The notes under the pieces are model-generated. The model ran no database searches. It was not told the DNA's origin and saw only the letters and a list, made by a program, of their open reading frames with translations. A stretch of DNA of 52,020 bases from the NCBI GenBank assembly GCA_016715195.1, contig JADKBB010000022.1:1-52020 (forward strand). Reading direction: 5' to 3'. Positions 24,245-33,800 of the stretch are shown piece after piece. A program made the translations under genes and the position numbers. The DNA comes from Candidatus Villigracilis proximus (GTDB lineage Bacteria > Chloroflexota > Anaerolineae > Anaerolineales > Villigracilaceae). The first letter of the stretch is position 1. The number at the start of each line of letters is the position of its first letter.

Positions 24245-25548
24245 TCCGTCTGCCCCGGCCAGACTCACAGGTCAGGATCTTTCCCGCCTGAAAAAATATC
24301 TTGCAGATAATTTGATGCGCGTTCTTGAATCCGAAGGAATCGCTGCGGATCAGCGCGCCGCATTTGTGATGAAGAGTATTGGTCAGATATACGAGCAGAC
24401 TCAGATAAAACTGCCTGAGGATCTGCGTAAACAAATTTTTGAACAAGTGTTAAATGACCTGCTTGGCTTTGGCCCGATCCAGTCATTGCTGGACGATGAG
24501 GAAGTCTCGGAGATCATGGTCAATGGCCCCAAGAAGATATTCGTTGAGAAAAAAGGGAAGCTGACCAAGACCAACATCACCTTTGATGATGATGATCATG
24601 TTTTGCGAATTATTGACCGCATCATATTACCGCTGGGCCGCCGTGTGGATGCTGACTCTCCCACAGTGGATGCGCGGTTGCCTGATGGTTCACGTGTGAA
24701 CGCAGTGGTGCGCCCTGTGGCAATTGACGGGCCATCCATTACGATTCGGAAATTCCGCAAGGATAAATTAAAAGCGGAAGACCTGATCGCATTTGGCTCC
24801 ATGACGAAGCAAATGGCTGATTTCCTGGAGGCCTGTGTGAAGGCCCGCTTTAACATCATCATCTCAGGCGGCACCGGCTCAGGCAAGACCACCCTCTTAA
24901 ATGTGATGTCTGGATTTATTCCTGAGAATGAGCGCATCATTACCATCGAGGATGCTGCTGAATTACAACTTCAACAGGATCATGTGATGCGGATGGAAAC
25001 CAAATCAGCCAATGCAGATGGTCTTCATGCAGTCAGTATTCGTGAGTTGGTAAAAATCCCTGCGTATGCGTCCTGACCGTATCGTGGTGGGGGAGGTGCG
25101 TGGCGGAGAGGCGCTGGATATGCTGCAAGCCATGAACACAGGCCACGATGGATCGTTGACCACCGTCCATGCGAACACACCGCGTGATGCCATGTCTCGT
25201 ATTGAAACACTCGTGCTGATGGCAGGCATGGATTTGCCGCTAAAAGTGGTGCGCCAGCAAGTCTCTTCTGCGGTGGATTTGATCGTGCAGCAGACGCGTC
25301 TGAAAGATGGTCAACGCAAAGTGACGGCTGTGACTGAAGTGGCGGGCATGGAAGGTGAAATTATTGTTTTGAGTGATATTTTTAAGTTTGTTCAATCGGG
25401 CGTTACCACCGAAGGAAAAGTTCTAGGCGAAGTGAATGCTACAGGAATTAGACCCAACTTCACACCACGTCTTGAAGCGGCCGGTTTCAAACTCAGCGCG
25501 GATATATTTGCTCCAAGATTATCCCCCAATCAGAACACGCGGCGTTGA
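24231..25548 (+). CDS. CpaF/TadA-like secretion ATPase, one frameshift
   Basis: About 439 residues from ATG 24231 (AGGAGG 9 bases upstream). The frame breaks in the A5 run at 25052-25056. One extra A restores LVKKSLRMRPDRIVVGE. Features are LLDDEEVSEIMVNGP, arginine-rich DARLPDGSRVNAV, Walker A GGTGSGKTTLLN, IEDAAELQL, the Asp-box GEVRGGEALDML and the His-box STTVHANTPRDA-type region. It is a hexameric ATPase of the type II/IV secretion superfamily that powers Tad pili in known systems. Genes for TadB/TadC, pilin and secretin are not in the window. The break is most likely a sequencing error. Confidence 0.9.
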
Positions 25549-25555
25549 AACACTC

Positions 25556-25564
25556 TGCTATAAT
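25556..25564 (+). promoter_or_regulatory. Extended -10 promoter of the double-HTH gene
   Basis: TGCTATAAT, a consensus -10 with the TGn extension, about 35 bases upstream of ATG 25599. The same nonamer occurs upstream of the heme A synthase gene on the other strand. Confidence 0.6.
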
Positions 25565-25598
25565 CTAGGCATTCGCTTATTATTTATTTTGAGGAAAC

Positions 25599-26273
25599 AT
25601 GCATAACGCACAGATCATCATACGTGAAAAGAAATTGGGTTTGCTCATACGAGATGCCCGCATGGCTGAACGCCGTAGTATTAAAGAATGTGCCGATGCG
25701 ATCGGCATAAAGCCGGGTTTGTTCCGCGCTTATGAAGAAGGCCGCCGCGCTCCGTCTCTGCCTGAGCTCGAAACGCTTGTGTTTTATCTCAAGCTGCCGA
25801 TCACTCAATTTTGGGGGAGTGAGACCCGGTCAGATTCGTCAACACTTTCAGAGTCGTTGGATACCGTGCGCTTGATCGCCCTGCGTCAGCGCATGATCGG
25901 CGCGCTCCTTAGGCAGGAGCGTAATAATGTGAATATGTCCATTCGCCATTTGTCAGAAAAGACAGGCGTTTCACAATCACATCTCAAGGCATACGAATTG
26001 GGCGAACGCGCCATTCCCGTGCCCGAATTGGAAGTGATCCTGACCATGATGGGCAGCCGGATTGAAACTTTCTTCGATCAAAGCGGCCCGGTGGGACAGT
26101 GGATGAACAGCCAGCGTGCATTGCAAAAATTCCTTGAACTGTCTGATGAAATGCAGGATTTCGTCTGCCAGCCTGTTAACCGTCCATACCTGGAATTGGC
26201 AATGAAACTCAGTGATATGTCTCGTGAAAAATTGCGCTCTGTGGCTGAAGGCTTGCTGGATATTACGCTTTAA
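25599..26273 (+). CDS. Regulator with two XRE-type helix-turn-helix domains
   Basis: 224 residues with TGAGGAAAC before the ATG. Two Cro/C1-type domains lie in tandem. The first is at about 8-68 (LGLLIRDARMAER, IKECADAIGIKPGLFRAYE, PSLPELETLVFYL). The second is at about 95-155 (IGALLRQERNNVNM, IRHLSEKTGVSQSHLKAYE, PVPELEVILTMM). The alignment of YE-GRRAPSLPELE and YE-GERAIPVPELE shows internal duplication. A helical tail follows. A monomer may thus bind a two-half-site operator, or it may be a non-DNA scaffold. The target is unknown. Confidence 0.88.
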   Translation: MHNAQIIIREKKLGLLIRDARMAERRSIKECADAIGIKPGLFRAYEEGRRAPSLPELETLVFYLKLPITQFWGSETRSDSSTLSESLDTVRLIALRQRMIGALLRQERNNVNMSIRHLSEKTGVSQSHLKAYELGERAIPVPELEVILTMMGSRIETFFDQSGPVGQWMNSQRALQKFLELSDEMQDFVCQPVNRPYLELAMKLSDMSREKLRSVAEGLLDITL

Positions 26274-26298
26274 ATAAAATTACCCGGCTTATGAATAA

Positions 26299-26351
26299 CG
26301 TCCCGCAGGTTTCTATGTACAAGTTTATTTGTAGATAAAACCTGCGGGACG
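26299..26351. repeat. Inverted-repeat hairpin with GTCCCGCAGGTTT arms
   Basis: A perfect 14-bp inverted repeat (26299-26312 with 26338-26351) flanking 25 AT-rich bases. It lies between the regulator stop and the TPR gene. Strong GC arms without a T-run and with an unrelated centre look like a short interspersed palindromic repeat. It could equally act as a transcript-processing hairpin. Only one copy is seen in this window. Confidence 0.65.
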
Positions 26352-26387
26352 ATGTATAAATCGACTGATAAATTTGGAAAAAATACA

Positions 26388-26909
26388 ATGACAATTGAAC
26401 CCGCTCAACTTGCAGAACAAGGCAAACAGGCCTTTAAAAACAAAAATTTTGATCAAGCCGCTGACCTATTCCGTCAGGCTGCGGAAGGGTATGCTCAAAG
26501 CCGCGTTGAGTCGCTGGCGACTGAAATGAAAAATAATATGAGCGTGGCTTTGCTTCAGGCAGGCAGGCCGCAGGAATCGCTTGACGCGGTGCTTGGCACC
26601 GATAAATTTTATGAAGGCGTGCAGGATATTAAGAGTCAGGCGATGGCGTTGGGAAATCAAGCCGCCGCACTTGAAGGTCTTAACCGGTACGATGAAGCAA
26701 TTGCTGCTTATGAACGCTCTGCCGAGTTGTTTTCCCAGATCGGCGAAGGTGACTTGCGTGCCATGGTGATGAAATCGGCGGCCGCCATTAAACTAAAAAC
26801 AGGCAAGGTCACAGACTCAGCGTTTAAGATGATGGGCTCGCTCGATGCCAAAGACAACCCGAGTTTTTTTGAACGTATTCTAAAATTCTTCCTTCGTTTT
26901 ATAAAATGA
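26388..26909 (+). CDS. Small TPR-repeat protein
   Basis: 173 residues from ATG 26388; a longer in-frame start at 26352 would begin inside the palindrome. Two to three tetratricopeptide repeats are visible: AEQGKQAFKNKNFDQAADLF, AEGYAQSR..., and ALEGLNRYDEAIAAYERSAEL. The C-terminus ends in a hydrophobic basic stretch, FFERILKFFLRFIK, probably an amphipathic membrane-binding helix. TPRs mediate protein contacts. The last codon overlaps the GNAT gene start by 4 bases. Confidence 0.82.
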   Translation: MTIEPAQLAEQGKQAFKNKNFDQAADLFRQAAEGYAQSRVESLATEMKNNMSVALLQAGRPQESLDAVLGTDKFYEGVQDIKSQAMALGNQAAALEGLNRYDEAIAAYERSAELFSQIGEGDLRAMVMKSAAAIKLKTGKVTDSAFKMMGSLDAKDNPSFFERILKFFLRFIK

Positions 26910-27775
26910 TCAATATCGGTTTGCAGGTGCGCCGCGCGGTAGCTGAAGATTATCAGCAGATCGCCAACCTCCTCTTTTATGAAGCGAATGCCCATCGTCA
27001 TTTGGACTGGCGTTCGCCGCTTGAGTGGATCGGTTCTTTAAACTATTGGGTGCTCGAAGAAAACGGACGTATTATCGCAGCACTGGCCTGTCCTGTAGAT
27101 CCGCCTCAGGTGGCATGGATTCGTCTCTTTGGTTATGACCCGCATCTTTCAGCATCTGAAGCCTGGTCTGCTCTTTGGAACACGGCGCATGGTGAAGTTT
27201 TGCGCGTTGATCCGCACACCCAGATCACATCCATTGTCGTTAAACAATGGTTTCAAACACTTTTAATTTCCAGTGGATTTGAATTAAAACAAAATATTGT
27301 TTTATTGCAGCTCATGAATGAAAATATCCGCTCTTTTTCTGCGCCGCGAAATTTTCAGATTCGTCCGATGCAGGAAAATGATCTTTCTGCTGTAACAAAA
27401 GTAGACCTCGCTGCTTTCGGCTGGTTCTGGCACAACACGCAGGATTCTTTGAAACGCGCACGCTTACAGGCCGTGCGTGCCGCAGTCGCGGAAGATGAAT
27501 CAGGTGTGATCGGATATCAACTCAGCACAGGCAATGTGCTTGGGGCACACCTCGCCAGGCTTGGGGTGAGTCCCGAAGCGCAAGGCCGGGGGGTAGGAAC
27601 AGCTTTGGTGGATGATCTGATCCGCTCGCTTGGTATGAGTCAAACGAGCAGGCTTTCTGTCAATACACAGTCTGACAATGTTTCTTCCCTGGCGCTTTAT
27701 AAAAAAATGGGCTTCGTGCGTACAGGTGAGTGTTTTCCAGTGCTGGTGTATCCGACAAATAAAGGTATTCAATGA
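26906..27775 (+). CDS. GNAT-family N-acetyltransferase with two GNAT-like halves
   Basis: 289 residues. The first half (about 1-140) resembles a degenerate GNAT fold (VRRAVAEDYQQIANLL) without a clear acetyl-CoA loop. The second half is complete: IRPMQENDLSAV, LARLGVSPEAQGRGVGTALV (pyrophosphate loop Q-G-R-G-V-G) and NVSSLALYKKMGFV. It transfers an acetyl group from acetyl-CoA to an unknown amine. Start and stop overlap the flanking genes by 4 bases each (ATGA), so TPR, GNAT and V4R-like genes form one coupled unit. Confidence 0.9.
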   Translation: MINIGLQVRRAVAEDYQQIANLLFYEANAHRHLDWRSPLEWIGSLNYWVLEENGRIIAALACPVDPPQVAWIRLFGYDPHLSASEAWSALWNTAHGEVLRVDPHTQITSIVVKQWFQTLLISSGFELKQNIVLLQLMNENIRSFSAPRNFQIRPMQENDLSAVTKVDLAAFGWFWHNTQDSLKRARLQAVRAAVAEDESGVIGYQLSTGNVLGAHLARLGVSPEAQGRGVGTALVDDLIRSLGMSQTSRLSVNTQSDNVSSLALYKKMGFVRTGECFPVLVYPTNKGIQ

Positions 27776-28377
27776 CCGAAATAAAATTTCCCGCGCGCAT
27801 CGTCACCCGATTTGTCGAAACGCTTTCTGCCGAATTAGGACACGATACGCTGGCGGCGGTTCTCGAAAAATCAGGTCTGCCGGAAGAATGGACGCAGCCT
27901 GCCCACTTTAGCGCATTGGATGATTCACAAACTGCGCAGGCCTATTCACGTTTGCAATCTGCGCTGCGCATTTATTACGGACGCGGCGCGCGCGGTATTT
28001 TGTTGCGTATTGGAGCCGGGCTTTGGAATCATTTATTGAATGACTCAGCGTTTGGGTTGAAGGCGCAGGCAGTATTTCTTCATGGACTTCCCAAATCCCT
28101 GCGACGAAAACCCGCCCTGGAATTGCTCGCGCGATTTTTAAGCGCCGTGCCAGGCGACGTAACGGTTCATAATCTGGACCTCGACCTGCTTCTTGTTGAC
28201 CAATCATCTCCCGCCACTTTGGGCCAATCTGACGATACCCCGATCTGCTTTGTGACCCTCGGTTTAATTCGTGAATGTTTATATTGGGCTGACGGGAAGG
28301 AACATGACATCGAAGAACGTGCCTGCCGCGCAATGGGCGCGCGTCAATGCGAATTTAAGATCACCATTGGAGGTTAA
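27772..28377 (+). CDS. V4R-like (heme-NO-binding-fold) protein, probable
   Basis: 201 residues. The C-terminal DIEERACRAMGARQCEFKI resembles the end of V4R/4-vinyl-reductase-type domains (E..C...G...C.F.I), which bind small hydrophobic ligands or regulate transcription. The middle region (ARGILLRIGAGLWNHLL) fits the helical part of that fold. No DNA-binding or catalytic domain is attached, so it would be a stand-alone sensor. It overlaps the GNAT gene by 4 bases and precedes the lipase gene by 1 base. The family call is moderately secure. Confidence 0.62.
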   Translation: MTEIKFPARIVTRFVETLSAELGHDTLAAVLEKSGLPEEWTQPAHFSALDDSQTAQAYSRLQSALRIYYGRGARGILLRIGAGLWNHLLNDSAFGLKAQAVFLHGLPKSLRRKPALELLARFLSAVPGDVTVHNLDLDLLLVDQSSPATLGQSDDTPICFVTLGLIRECLYWADGKEHDIEERACRAMGARQCEFKITIGG

Positions 28378-28378
28378 A

Positions 28379-29218
28379 ATGAATCACTACGAAACAAATT
28401 GGAAAGCGCAGGACGGGCTGGATATTTTTGCGCAAGGCTGGGAACCAACGATCATACAGCCCAAGGCTGTGGTCTGTCTTGTACATGGGCTGGGTGAACA
28501 TTCTTCACGCTACGCACATGTTGCTGAAGCATTCACCAAGGATGGATTTGTTCTCTTCGGCGCAGATTTGCGTGGTCATGGCCGTTCCGGTGGTCCACGC
28601 GGACATATATCCTCGATCGAAGATTTCATGCAGGATATTGACGTATTGTTGGAGCAGGCACGTGTACGGTATCCGGGTTTGCCGATCATTTTATACGGGC
28701 ACAGCCTCGGCGGAATTCAAGTGCTGCATTATGGTTTGCTGCGTAAGCCGAATATCAAAGGGGTGATTGCCACCAGTTCCGGGCTGCATACGGCCATTGA
28801 ACAACAAAAGATAAAAGTTATGATGGCAAAGGTGCTTGGTTCCTTGACCCCAAATACCGCCATCGCCAGCGGACTTGACGCAAAAGCCATTTCACGCGAT
28901 GAAAAAGTGGTGCAAGCCTACCTCAATGATCCATTGGTACACGATAAAATATCGCTTGGCTTTGGCAGGGAGATGATCGGAGTCACTACCTGGACCCTTG
29001 CTCACGCCGGTGAATTTTCGTTACCCTTATTGCTCCTGCACGGAAAAGCGGATGCGATTGCCTTCCCCTCCAGCAGCACAGAGTTTGCCGCGCCCTTGAA
29101 GGAAAAATGCACGCTTGTATTATGGGACGATGCCTATCATGAACTGCATAACGAGCCGGAGAAGGAAGAAGTTTTCAAAACCATGAAACTTTGGATGAAT
29201 GCGCGTTTGCAGGAATAA
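28379..29218 (+). CDS. Alpha/beta hydrolase, monoacylglycerol-lipase type
   Basis: 279 residues from ATG 28379, six bases after TTGGAGG. The HGLGEHSSRY oxyanion loop, DLRGHGRSGGPRGH, nucleophile elbow GHSLGG, aspartate in LHGKADAI and histidine in AYHELHNE make a complete Ser-Asp-His triad of the monoacylglycerol lipase/lysophospholipase group. No signal peptide is seen, so it acts inside the cell or at the inner membrane face. It is the last gene of the TPR-GNAT-V4R-lipase chain. Confidence 0.93.
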   Translation: MNHYETNWKAQDGLDIFAQGWEPTIIQPKAVVCLVHGLGEHSSRYAHVAEAFTKDGFVLFGADLRGHGRSGGPRGHISSIEDFMQDIDVLLEQARVRYPGLPIILYGHSLGGIQVLHYGLLRKPNIKGVIATSSGLHTAIEQQKIKVMMAKVLGSLTPNTAIASGLDAKAISRDEKVVQAYLNDPLVHDKISLGFGREMIGVTTWTLAHAGEFSLPLLLLHGKADAIAFPSSSTEFAAPLKEKCTLVLWDDAYHELHNEPEKEEVFKTMKLWMNARLQE

Positions 29219-29310
29219 AATAAGAGCCTATTAACTCTTTACTGGACAAATCCATTTCAGCGTGGCACAATTCGCAGCCATCCCATTAAAAATAACAGGA
29301 GTAAGAGAGA

Positions 29311-30057
29311 ATGAATAACCCGAAAGAAATGAGTAAGCGCCAGTCTCGCCGTGAGCAGATGCGCCGCAAGGAAACACGTAACCGGTATATCGCCATTGGT
29401 TTGATAAGCGCTGTTGCGGTTCTTGTTGCTTTTTTGATCATCTATCCAAATTTCAAGCCGGTTGGCGCGATCTCCACCGCCCCTGAAGTTTCCCGCTCGA
29501 ATGTAAAATTTAATGCGGCAGGGAATCCCGATGCCCCCATTCGGGTTGACGAATATTCCGATTTTCAATGCCCGTATTGCCGCCAGTTCTTTGAAGATAC
29601 AGAAACAAAATTAATGGAAACATTTGTGGCTGATGGAACTGTGTATTTTGTTTACAACTCTTTTGGCGATTTTATCGGCGCTGAATCTGCCCGCGCTGCC
29701 GAGGCGGCTTATTGCGCAGGAGATCAGGAGAAGTTTTGGGAAATGCACGATACTATTTTCGTTAATCAAACAGGTGAAAACGTGGGCGCTTACACTGACC
29801 GCCGTTTGAGCGCATTTGCAGAAAAATTGGAACTGGATATGGATACCTTCCGATCCTGTTTTAATGGCGGCGATTATAAAGAACTGGTTACCCAGGATGC
29901 GAAAGATGGTCTTGCTGCCGGCCTTCAGGCTACGCCTTCGTTTGTCCTATCCTATACTGTGAATGGCGAAACCAAAACCAGGATACTTTCAGGAGCGCAA
30001 ACATACAGTGCCTTCCAGCAGGAAATCGAAACGATTTTGGCAGAGATCGGGCAGTAA
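29311..30057 (+). CDS. DsbA-family membrane-anchored thiol-disulfide oxidoreductase
   Basis: 248 residues. A basic N-terminus (RQSRREQMRRKETRNR) is followed by one membrane helix at about 27-47, so the thioredoxin domain faces outward. The domain shows YSDFQCPYCRQFF (active-site CPYC), a helical insertion and the cis-proline motif ATPSFVL. Two extra cysteines are in AAYCAGD and SCFNGG. Proteins of this group form or isomerise disulfides in exported proteins. It lies alone between two terminator-like regions, with a Shine-Dalgarno ACAGGAG. Confidence 0.92.
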   Translation: MNNPKEMSKRQSRREQMRRKETRNRYIAIGLISAVAVLVAFLIIYPNFKPVGAISTAPEVSRSNVKFNAAGNPDAPIRVDEYSDFQCPYCRQFFEDTETKLMETFVADGTVYFVYNSFGDFIGAESARAAEAAYCAGDQEKFWEMHDTIFVNQTGENVGAYTDRRLSAFAEKLELDMDTFRSCFNGGDYKELVTQDAKDGLAAGLQATPSFVLSYTVNGETKTRILSGAQTYSAFQQEIETILAEIGQ

Positions 30058-30073
30058 TATTTTTTGAAATTAT

Positions 30074-30108
30074 AAAAGGACACGGTTGTTATTGACCGTG
30101 TCCTTTTT
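30074..30108. terminator. Bidirectional intrinsic terminator
   Basis: A 13-bp perfect stem (30074-30086 with 30095-30107) with an 8-base loop, A-rich on the left and T-rich on the right. It separates the converging thioredoxin-family gene and the LuxR-type regulator gene. Confidence 0.92.
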
Positions 30109-30129
30109 GATTCACACAAGCTGTGCGGA

Positions 30130-30801
30130 TTATTTTTCCGGAGCACTTTTTCTATGAACGATCCCCTGCCGCCAGGCATAGACAGCCACCTGGGTGCGGT
30201 CTGCCAGATGTAATTTGCTGAGTATATTGCTGACATGGCCTTTGACTGTGTTTTCACTGATGACAAGCTTTTCGGCGATCTGGCTGTTGGTGAGCCCGTT
30301 TGCGATCAACTTTAATACATCTGTTTCGCGGTCGGTCAATTCAGTGAATAACGGCTGCTCTTCGCTGTTGTCACCACGAATATTTTGCAGCACACGCGCA
30401 GCTACGGTGGGGTGCAGGGTAACTTCACCTTGTACTGCACGATGCAGCACATCCACAAGTTTTTCCATTTTCATATCTTTTAAAATATAGGAAATTGCGC
30501 CGGCTTTGAGCGCAGGGAAGATGTGTACATCTTCATGATAGGAGGTCAATACCACCACCTGTGTGCGCGGACTGATCTGCTTTACACGGCGTGTGGTCTC
30601 AATGCCATCCATGCCTGGCATGATCAAGTCAAGTAAAACAATGTCGGGGATCAATTCAGAAACCAAACTTACAGTTTCTTCGCCTGAAGAAGCCTCGCCC
30701 ACGACGTGAAAGTCGGAGATGGTTTCGAGATATGAGCGAATGCCATTTCGGACCACTTCGTGGTCATCTGCGATCAATATGCTGGTACGGTGATGTTTCA
30801 T
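30130..30801 (-). CDS. NarL/LuxR-type response regulator
   Basis: 223 residues. The receiver contains LIADDHEVVRNG, VLLDLIMPGMDG (phospho-acceptor), VVLTSYHED and ILKDMKMEKL. The C-terminal LuxR helix-turn-helix contains LTDRETDVLKLIANG and NTVKGHVSNIL. Its start overlaps the stop of the Reg_prop kinase by 4 bases, so it is the cognate partner. It probably controls genes related to the kinase's ligand, possibly the divergent ABC operon (inference). Confidence 0.95.
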   Translation of the reverse strand: MKHHRTSILIADDHEVVRNGIRSYLETISDFHVVGEASSGEETVSLVSELIPDIVLLDLIMPGMDGIETTRRVKQISPRTQVVVLTSYHEDVHIFPALKAGAISYILKDMKMEKLVDVLHRAVQGEVTLHPTVAARVLQNIRGDNSEEQPLFTELTDRETDVLKLIANGLTNSQIAEKLVISENTVKGHVSNILSKLHLADRTQVAVYAWRQGIVHRKSAPEK

Positions 30802-33800
30802 GATTTATCTCCTGCGCTATTTTTTATAATAGGGAGCTGCGCGATGACGCGCGTTCCCTGTCCGGATGCACTTTGAACTTGAAGAGTTCCACGTACGCTG
30901 CTGATGCGGTCACGCATGGAGCGGAACCCCATCCCTTTTGCTTTTTGTTCCATATCGAAACCACATCCATCGTCTGCGATGGTGATGTGGAGCAGGTCAA
31001 CGGAATAGATCAGTGAAATATCCACCCGCTTTGCCTTACTGTGACGGGCAATATTTGCAAGCGCTTCTTGAATCACGCGATAAATAGCCTGTTCTGTTTC
31101 CAATGGAAGAGAGTGCTCATTCTGAATCGTGAGCTTGACCACTGCATCGTTGCGGTTTTCCCACTCGAAGACATATTCCTTCAACGTTGTTGGCAGACCT
31201 CTTTCCTGTAATGCGATCGGGTAAATTTCCTGAATGAGGAAGGTCAATTCCTGGATCACATCATAGACGAGAGTCTCCGCTTCGCCAATATGGATATTGG
31301 CTTCATCCGGCCGGGTTTTGTAGATGCCGTTGGCGGTGCCGAGCTGCGCGAGAGCGGCGAATGCCTTTTGTTTGGCGCTGTCATGCAGGTCACGGGCGAG
31401 GCGGTTGCGTTCTTCCATCACAGCCAGATCTTTGGTCTGTTCAAAGAGCTGCATGTTCGCGATCGAAAGCGCCGCGCGATGGACAAGCGCCGTGAAAAGC
31501 CGTACCGTGCTTTCGTTAAGCGCATTGGGGCGTGTGTAGCCCACGTTGAAAAGCGCAACGACTTTTCCGTCCACAACAATGGGGAAGTGCGCAAAAGATT
31601 GAATGCCTTCGTTGCGAATGACGGTTTGAATGTCACCGCGCAGGGTGTTTAGTTTTATATCTGAAATGATGATGGGGTCACCTGTCTTCATGGCTTGACC
31701 AACCAATCCTTCACCGGCTTCAAAACTTAATGCATATAAAGTTTTGGGACTGAAACCGTAACTGACATGCGGTAATATTTTTTGTTTTTCCTTATGCCAG
31801 ATAAAGATCGCGCTTCGATCTGCTTTGAGCATGGAAATGGAAACATCCACAAGTGTTTGGAAGACTTGATTCAGTGTGACGTTGCGCAGGATCTTTTCAT
31901 CTGCCTGATACAGGGCTTCGATCTCACGATTGCGTTTTTCAAGATCGGCGGTCCGGTTTTGAACGAGGCGCTCCAGTGCGCGGTTGCGTCTTTGAATGCT
32001 TGTTACACGCCAGCGATATCCGCCGGCGATCAGTGTGCTGAATACAAGAATAAATAAGCTGCGAAACCACCAGGTTTGCCAGAACGGGGGAATGACCGTG
32101 ATCTTTATGGAATGTCCCTCTTCATTCCACACGCCGTCGCTATTGGAACTGCGTAACTTGAGTACATATGTTCCGCCGGGCAGGTTTGTATATCTACCGT
32201 TACGCCGTGTGCCAATGTCGTTCCAGCCCGGGTCGAAATTTTCAAGAAAATAGGCATACTGGTTTTTTCCAGGCTGCCCAAACGCAAGCCCGGTAATTTC
32301 AAATTCAAAGGAATTCTGAGGCCATCTCAAGGTGATCTCTTGCAGGCTTTCAGCCGGAGTTTCCTCTGAGATGGGTTTTCCATCCATGGTGAGGGATGTG
32401 AGTATCACTCTGGGTGGAATGTGATTTTTTTTGATCTCATCCGGCAGGAAAACATTAAACCCGTTGATACCGCCAAAGTATAAATTCCCTTTTTGATCTT
32501 TGGCGTAGGCGTTCTGATTGAATTCGTTACTCTGCAGGCCGTCATTGGATGTGTAGTTACGGAAAGTTTGCGTTTTCAGATTGAAGCTGGATATGCCAAA
32601 ATTCGTACTGACCCATAAATTTCCGGTTTTGTCTTCAAGGATGCCGTAGATAACATTGTTGGACAGGCCATCCCTTTCTGTGAAACGTGTGAATGTATCT
32701 GTTTCAGCGTTATACCGATTCAAACCGCCGCCTGCTGTGCCCACCCATAAGGTTCCCTGAGTATCCGTGTACAAACTTAAAATAGTATCGTTGCCCAGAC
32801 TTGCTGGGTCATCAGGGTCGTTGACATAACTGGTGATTATGCCGCTATTGGGATCAAAATATTTTAATCCATCATTGAATGTGCCGATCCACAGGCGGAA
32901 GTTTTCATCTTCCAGGATGGAAATAATTTCTTCACCTTCAAAGTTGTTTGGCGCATTTTCTTCGTTTTCGTCTTTGTAATTAATAAATGTTTGCGATTGC
33001 GGGTCAATTTTATCGAGGCCGCGGCCGGTGCCGATCCAGAGGATGCCGGCATGATCTTCATAGATCACATAAACTGGAGCGCCGGAGAGACTGTCTTCCT
33101 TGATGGAGTCTGGCATGAAGTGGATAAACTTTTCTGTTCCGGGGGTAAAACGATCAAGTCCACGGGTTGTGCCGATCCAAAGATTTTCATTGCCGTCCAC
33201 AGTGAGGGAAATGATGTCGTTTGTGTTGATGGAATTCTGGTCGTTGGGGTTGTGCTGGTAGAGTTTGAATTGATTGGTGGCGGTGTCGAAGCGATTCAAT
33301 CCGTTTTCTGTGCCGATCCAGGCAATGCCATTACTGCCGATCACAATTGGCAGGACAAAGTTACCGCTGAGGCTGTTGATCTGCCCGGGGTTTTCGCGGT
33401 AGTAGGTGAAGTGATCCTGTTGACGGTTATATTTATTTAATCCGCCGCCGTTGGTTCCCACCCATAGAATATTATTATCATCTTCAAAAATGGATAGAAT
33501 GTTATTGCTTGTAAGGCTGTTGGAGATCAGGTACTGGTGTTGATGACGAATAAATTTGGCCTGTTGTTCATCGTAGCGGTTCAATCCATTTTTTGTGCCG
33601 ATCCATATTCCATTGGAATGGTCTTGATGGATCGTGTATATGATATTGTCGCTGATGCTGTTTGTATCGTTGGGGTCATAAATAAACTTTAAAAAATTCT
33701 GACCTGATGTTTCTGAATAATTTAATCCGTGGGCGGTGCCAACCCATAGCCGGCCTTGTTTGTCGACGAGGATGCTTAGGATGCGATTGTTGCTGATGCT

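Noticed and set aside
32991..33440. 149-residue open frame on the plus strand inside the Reg_prop kinase
   Set aside because: It arises from the repeating LWIGT..GL codons read on the other strand, with no recognisable family.
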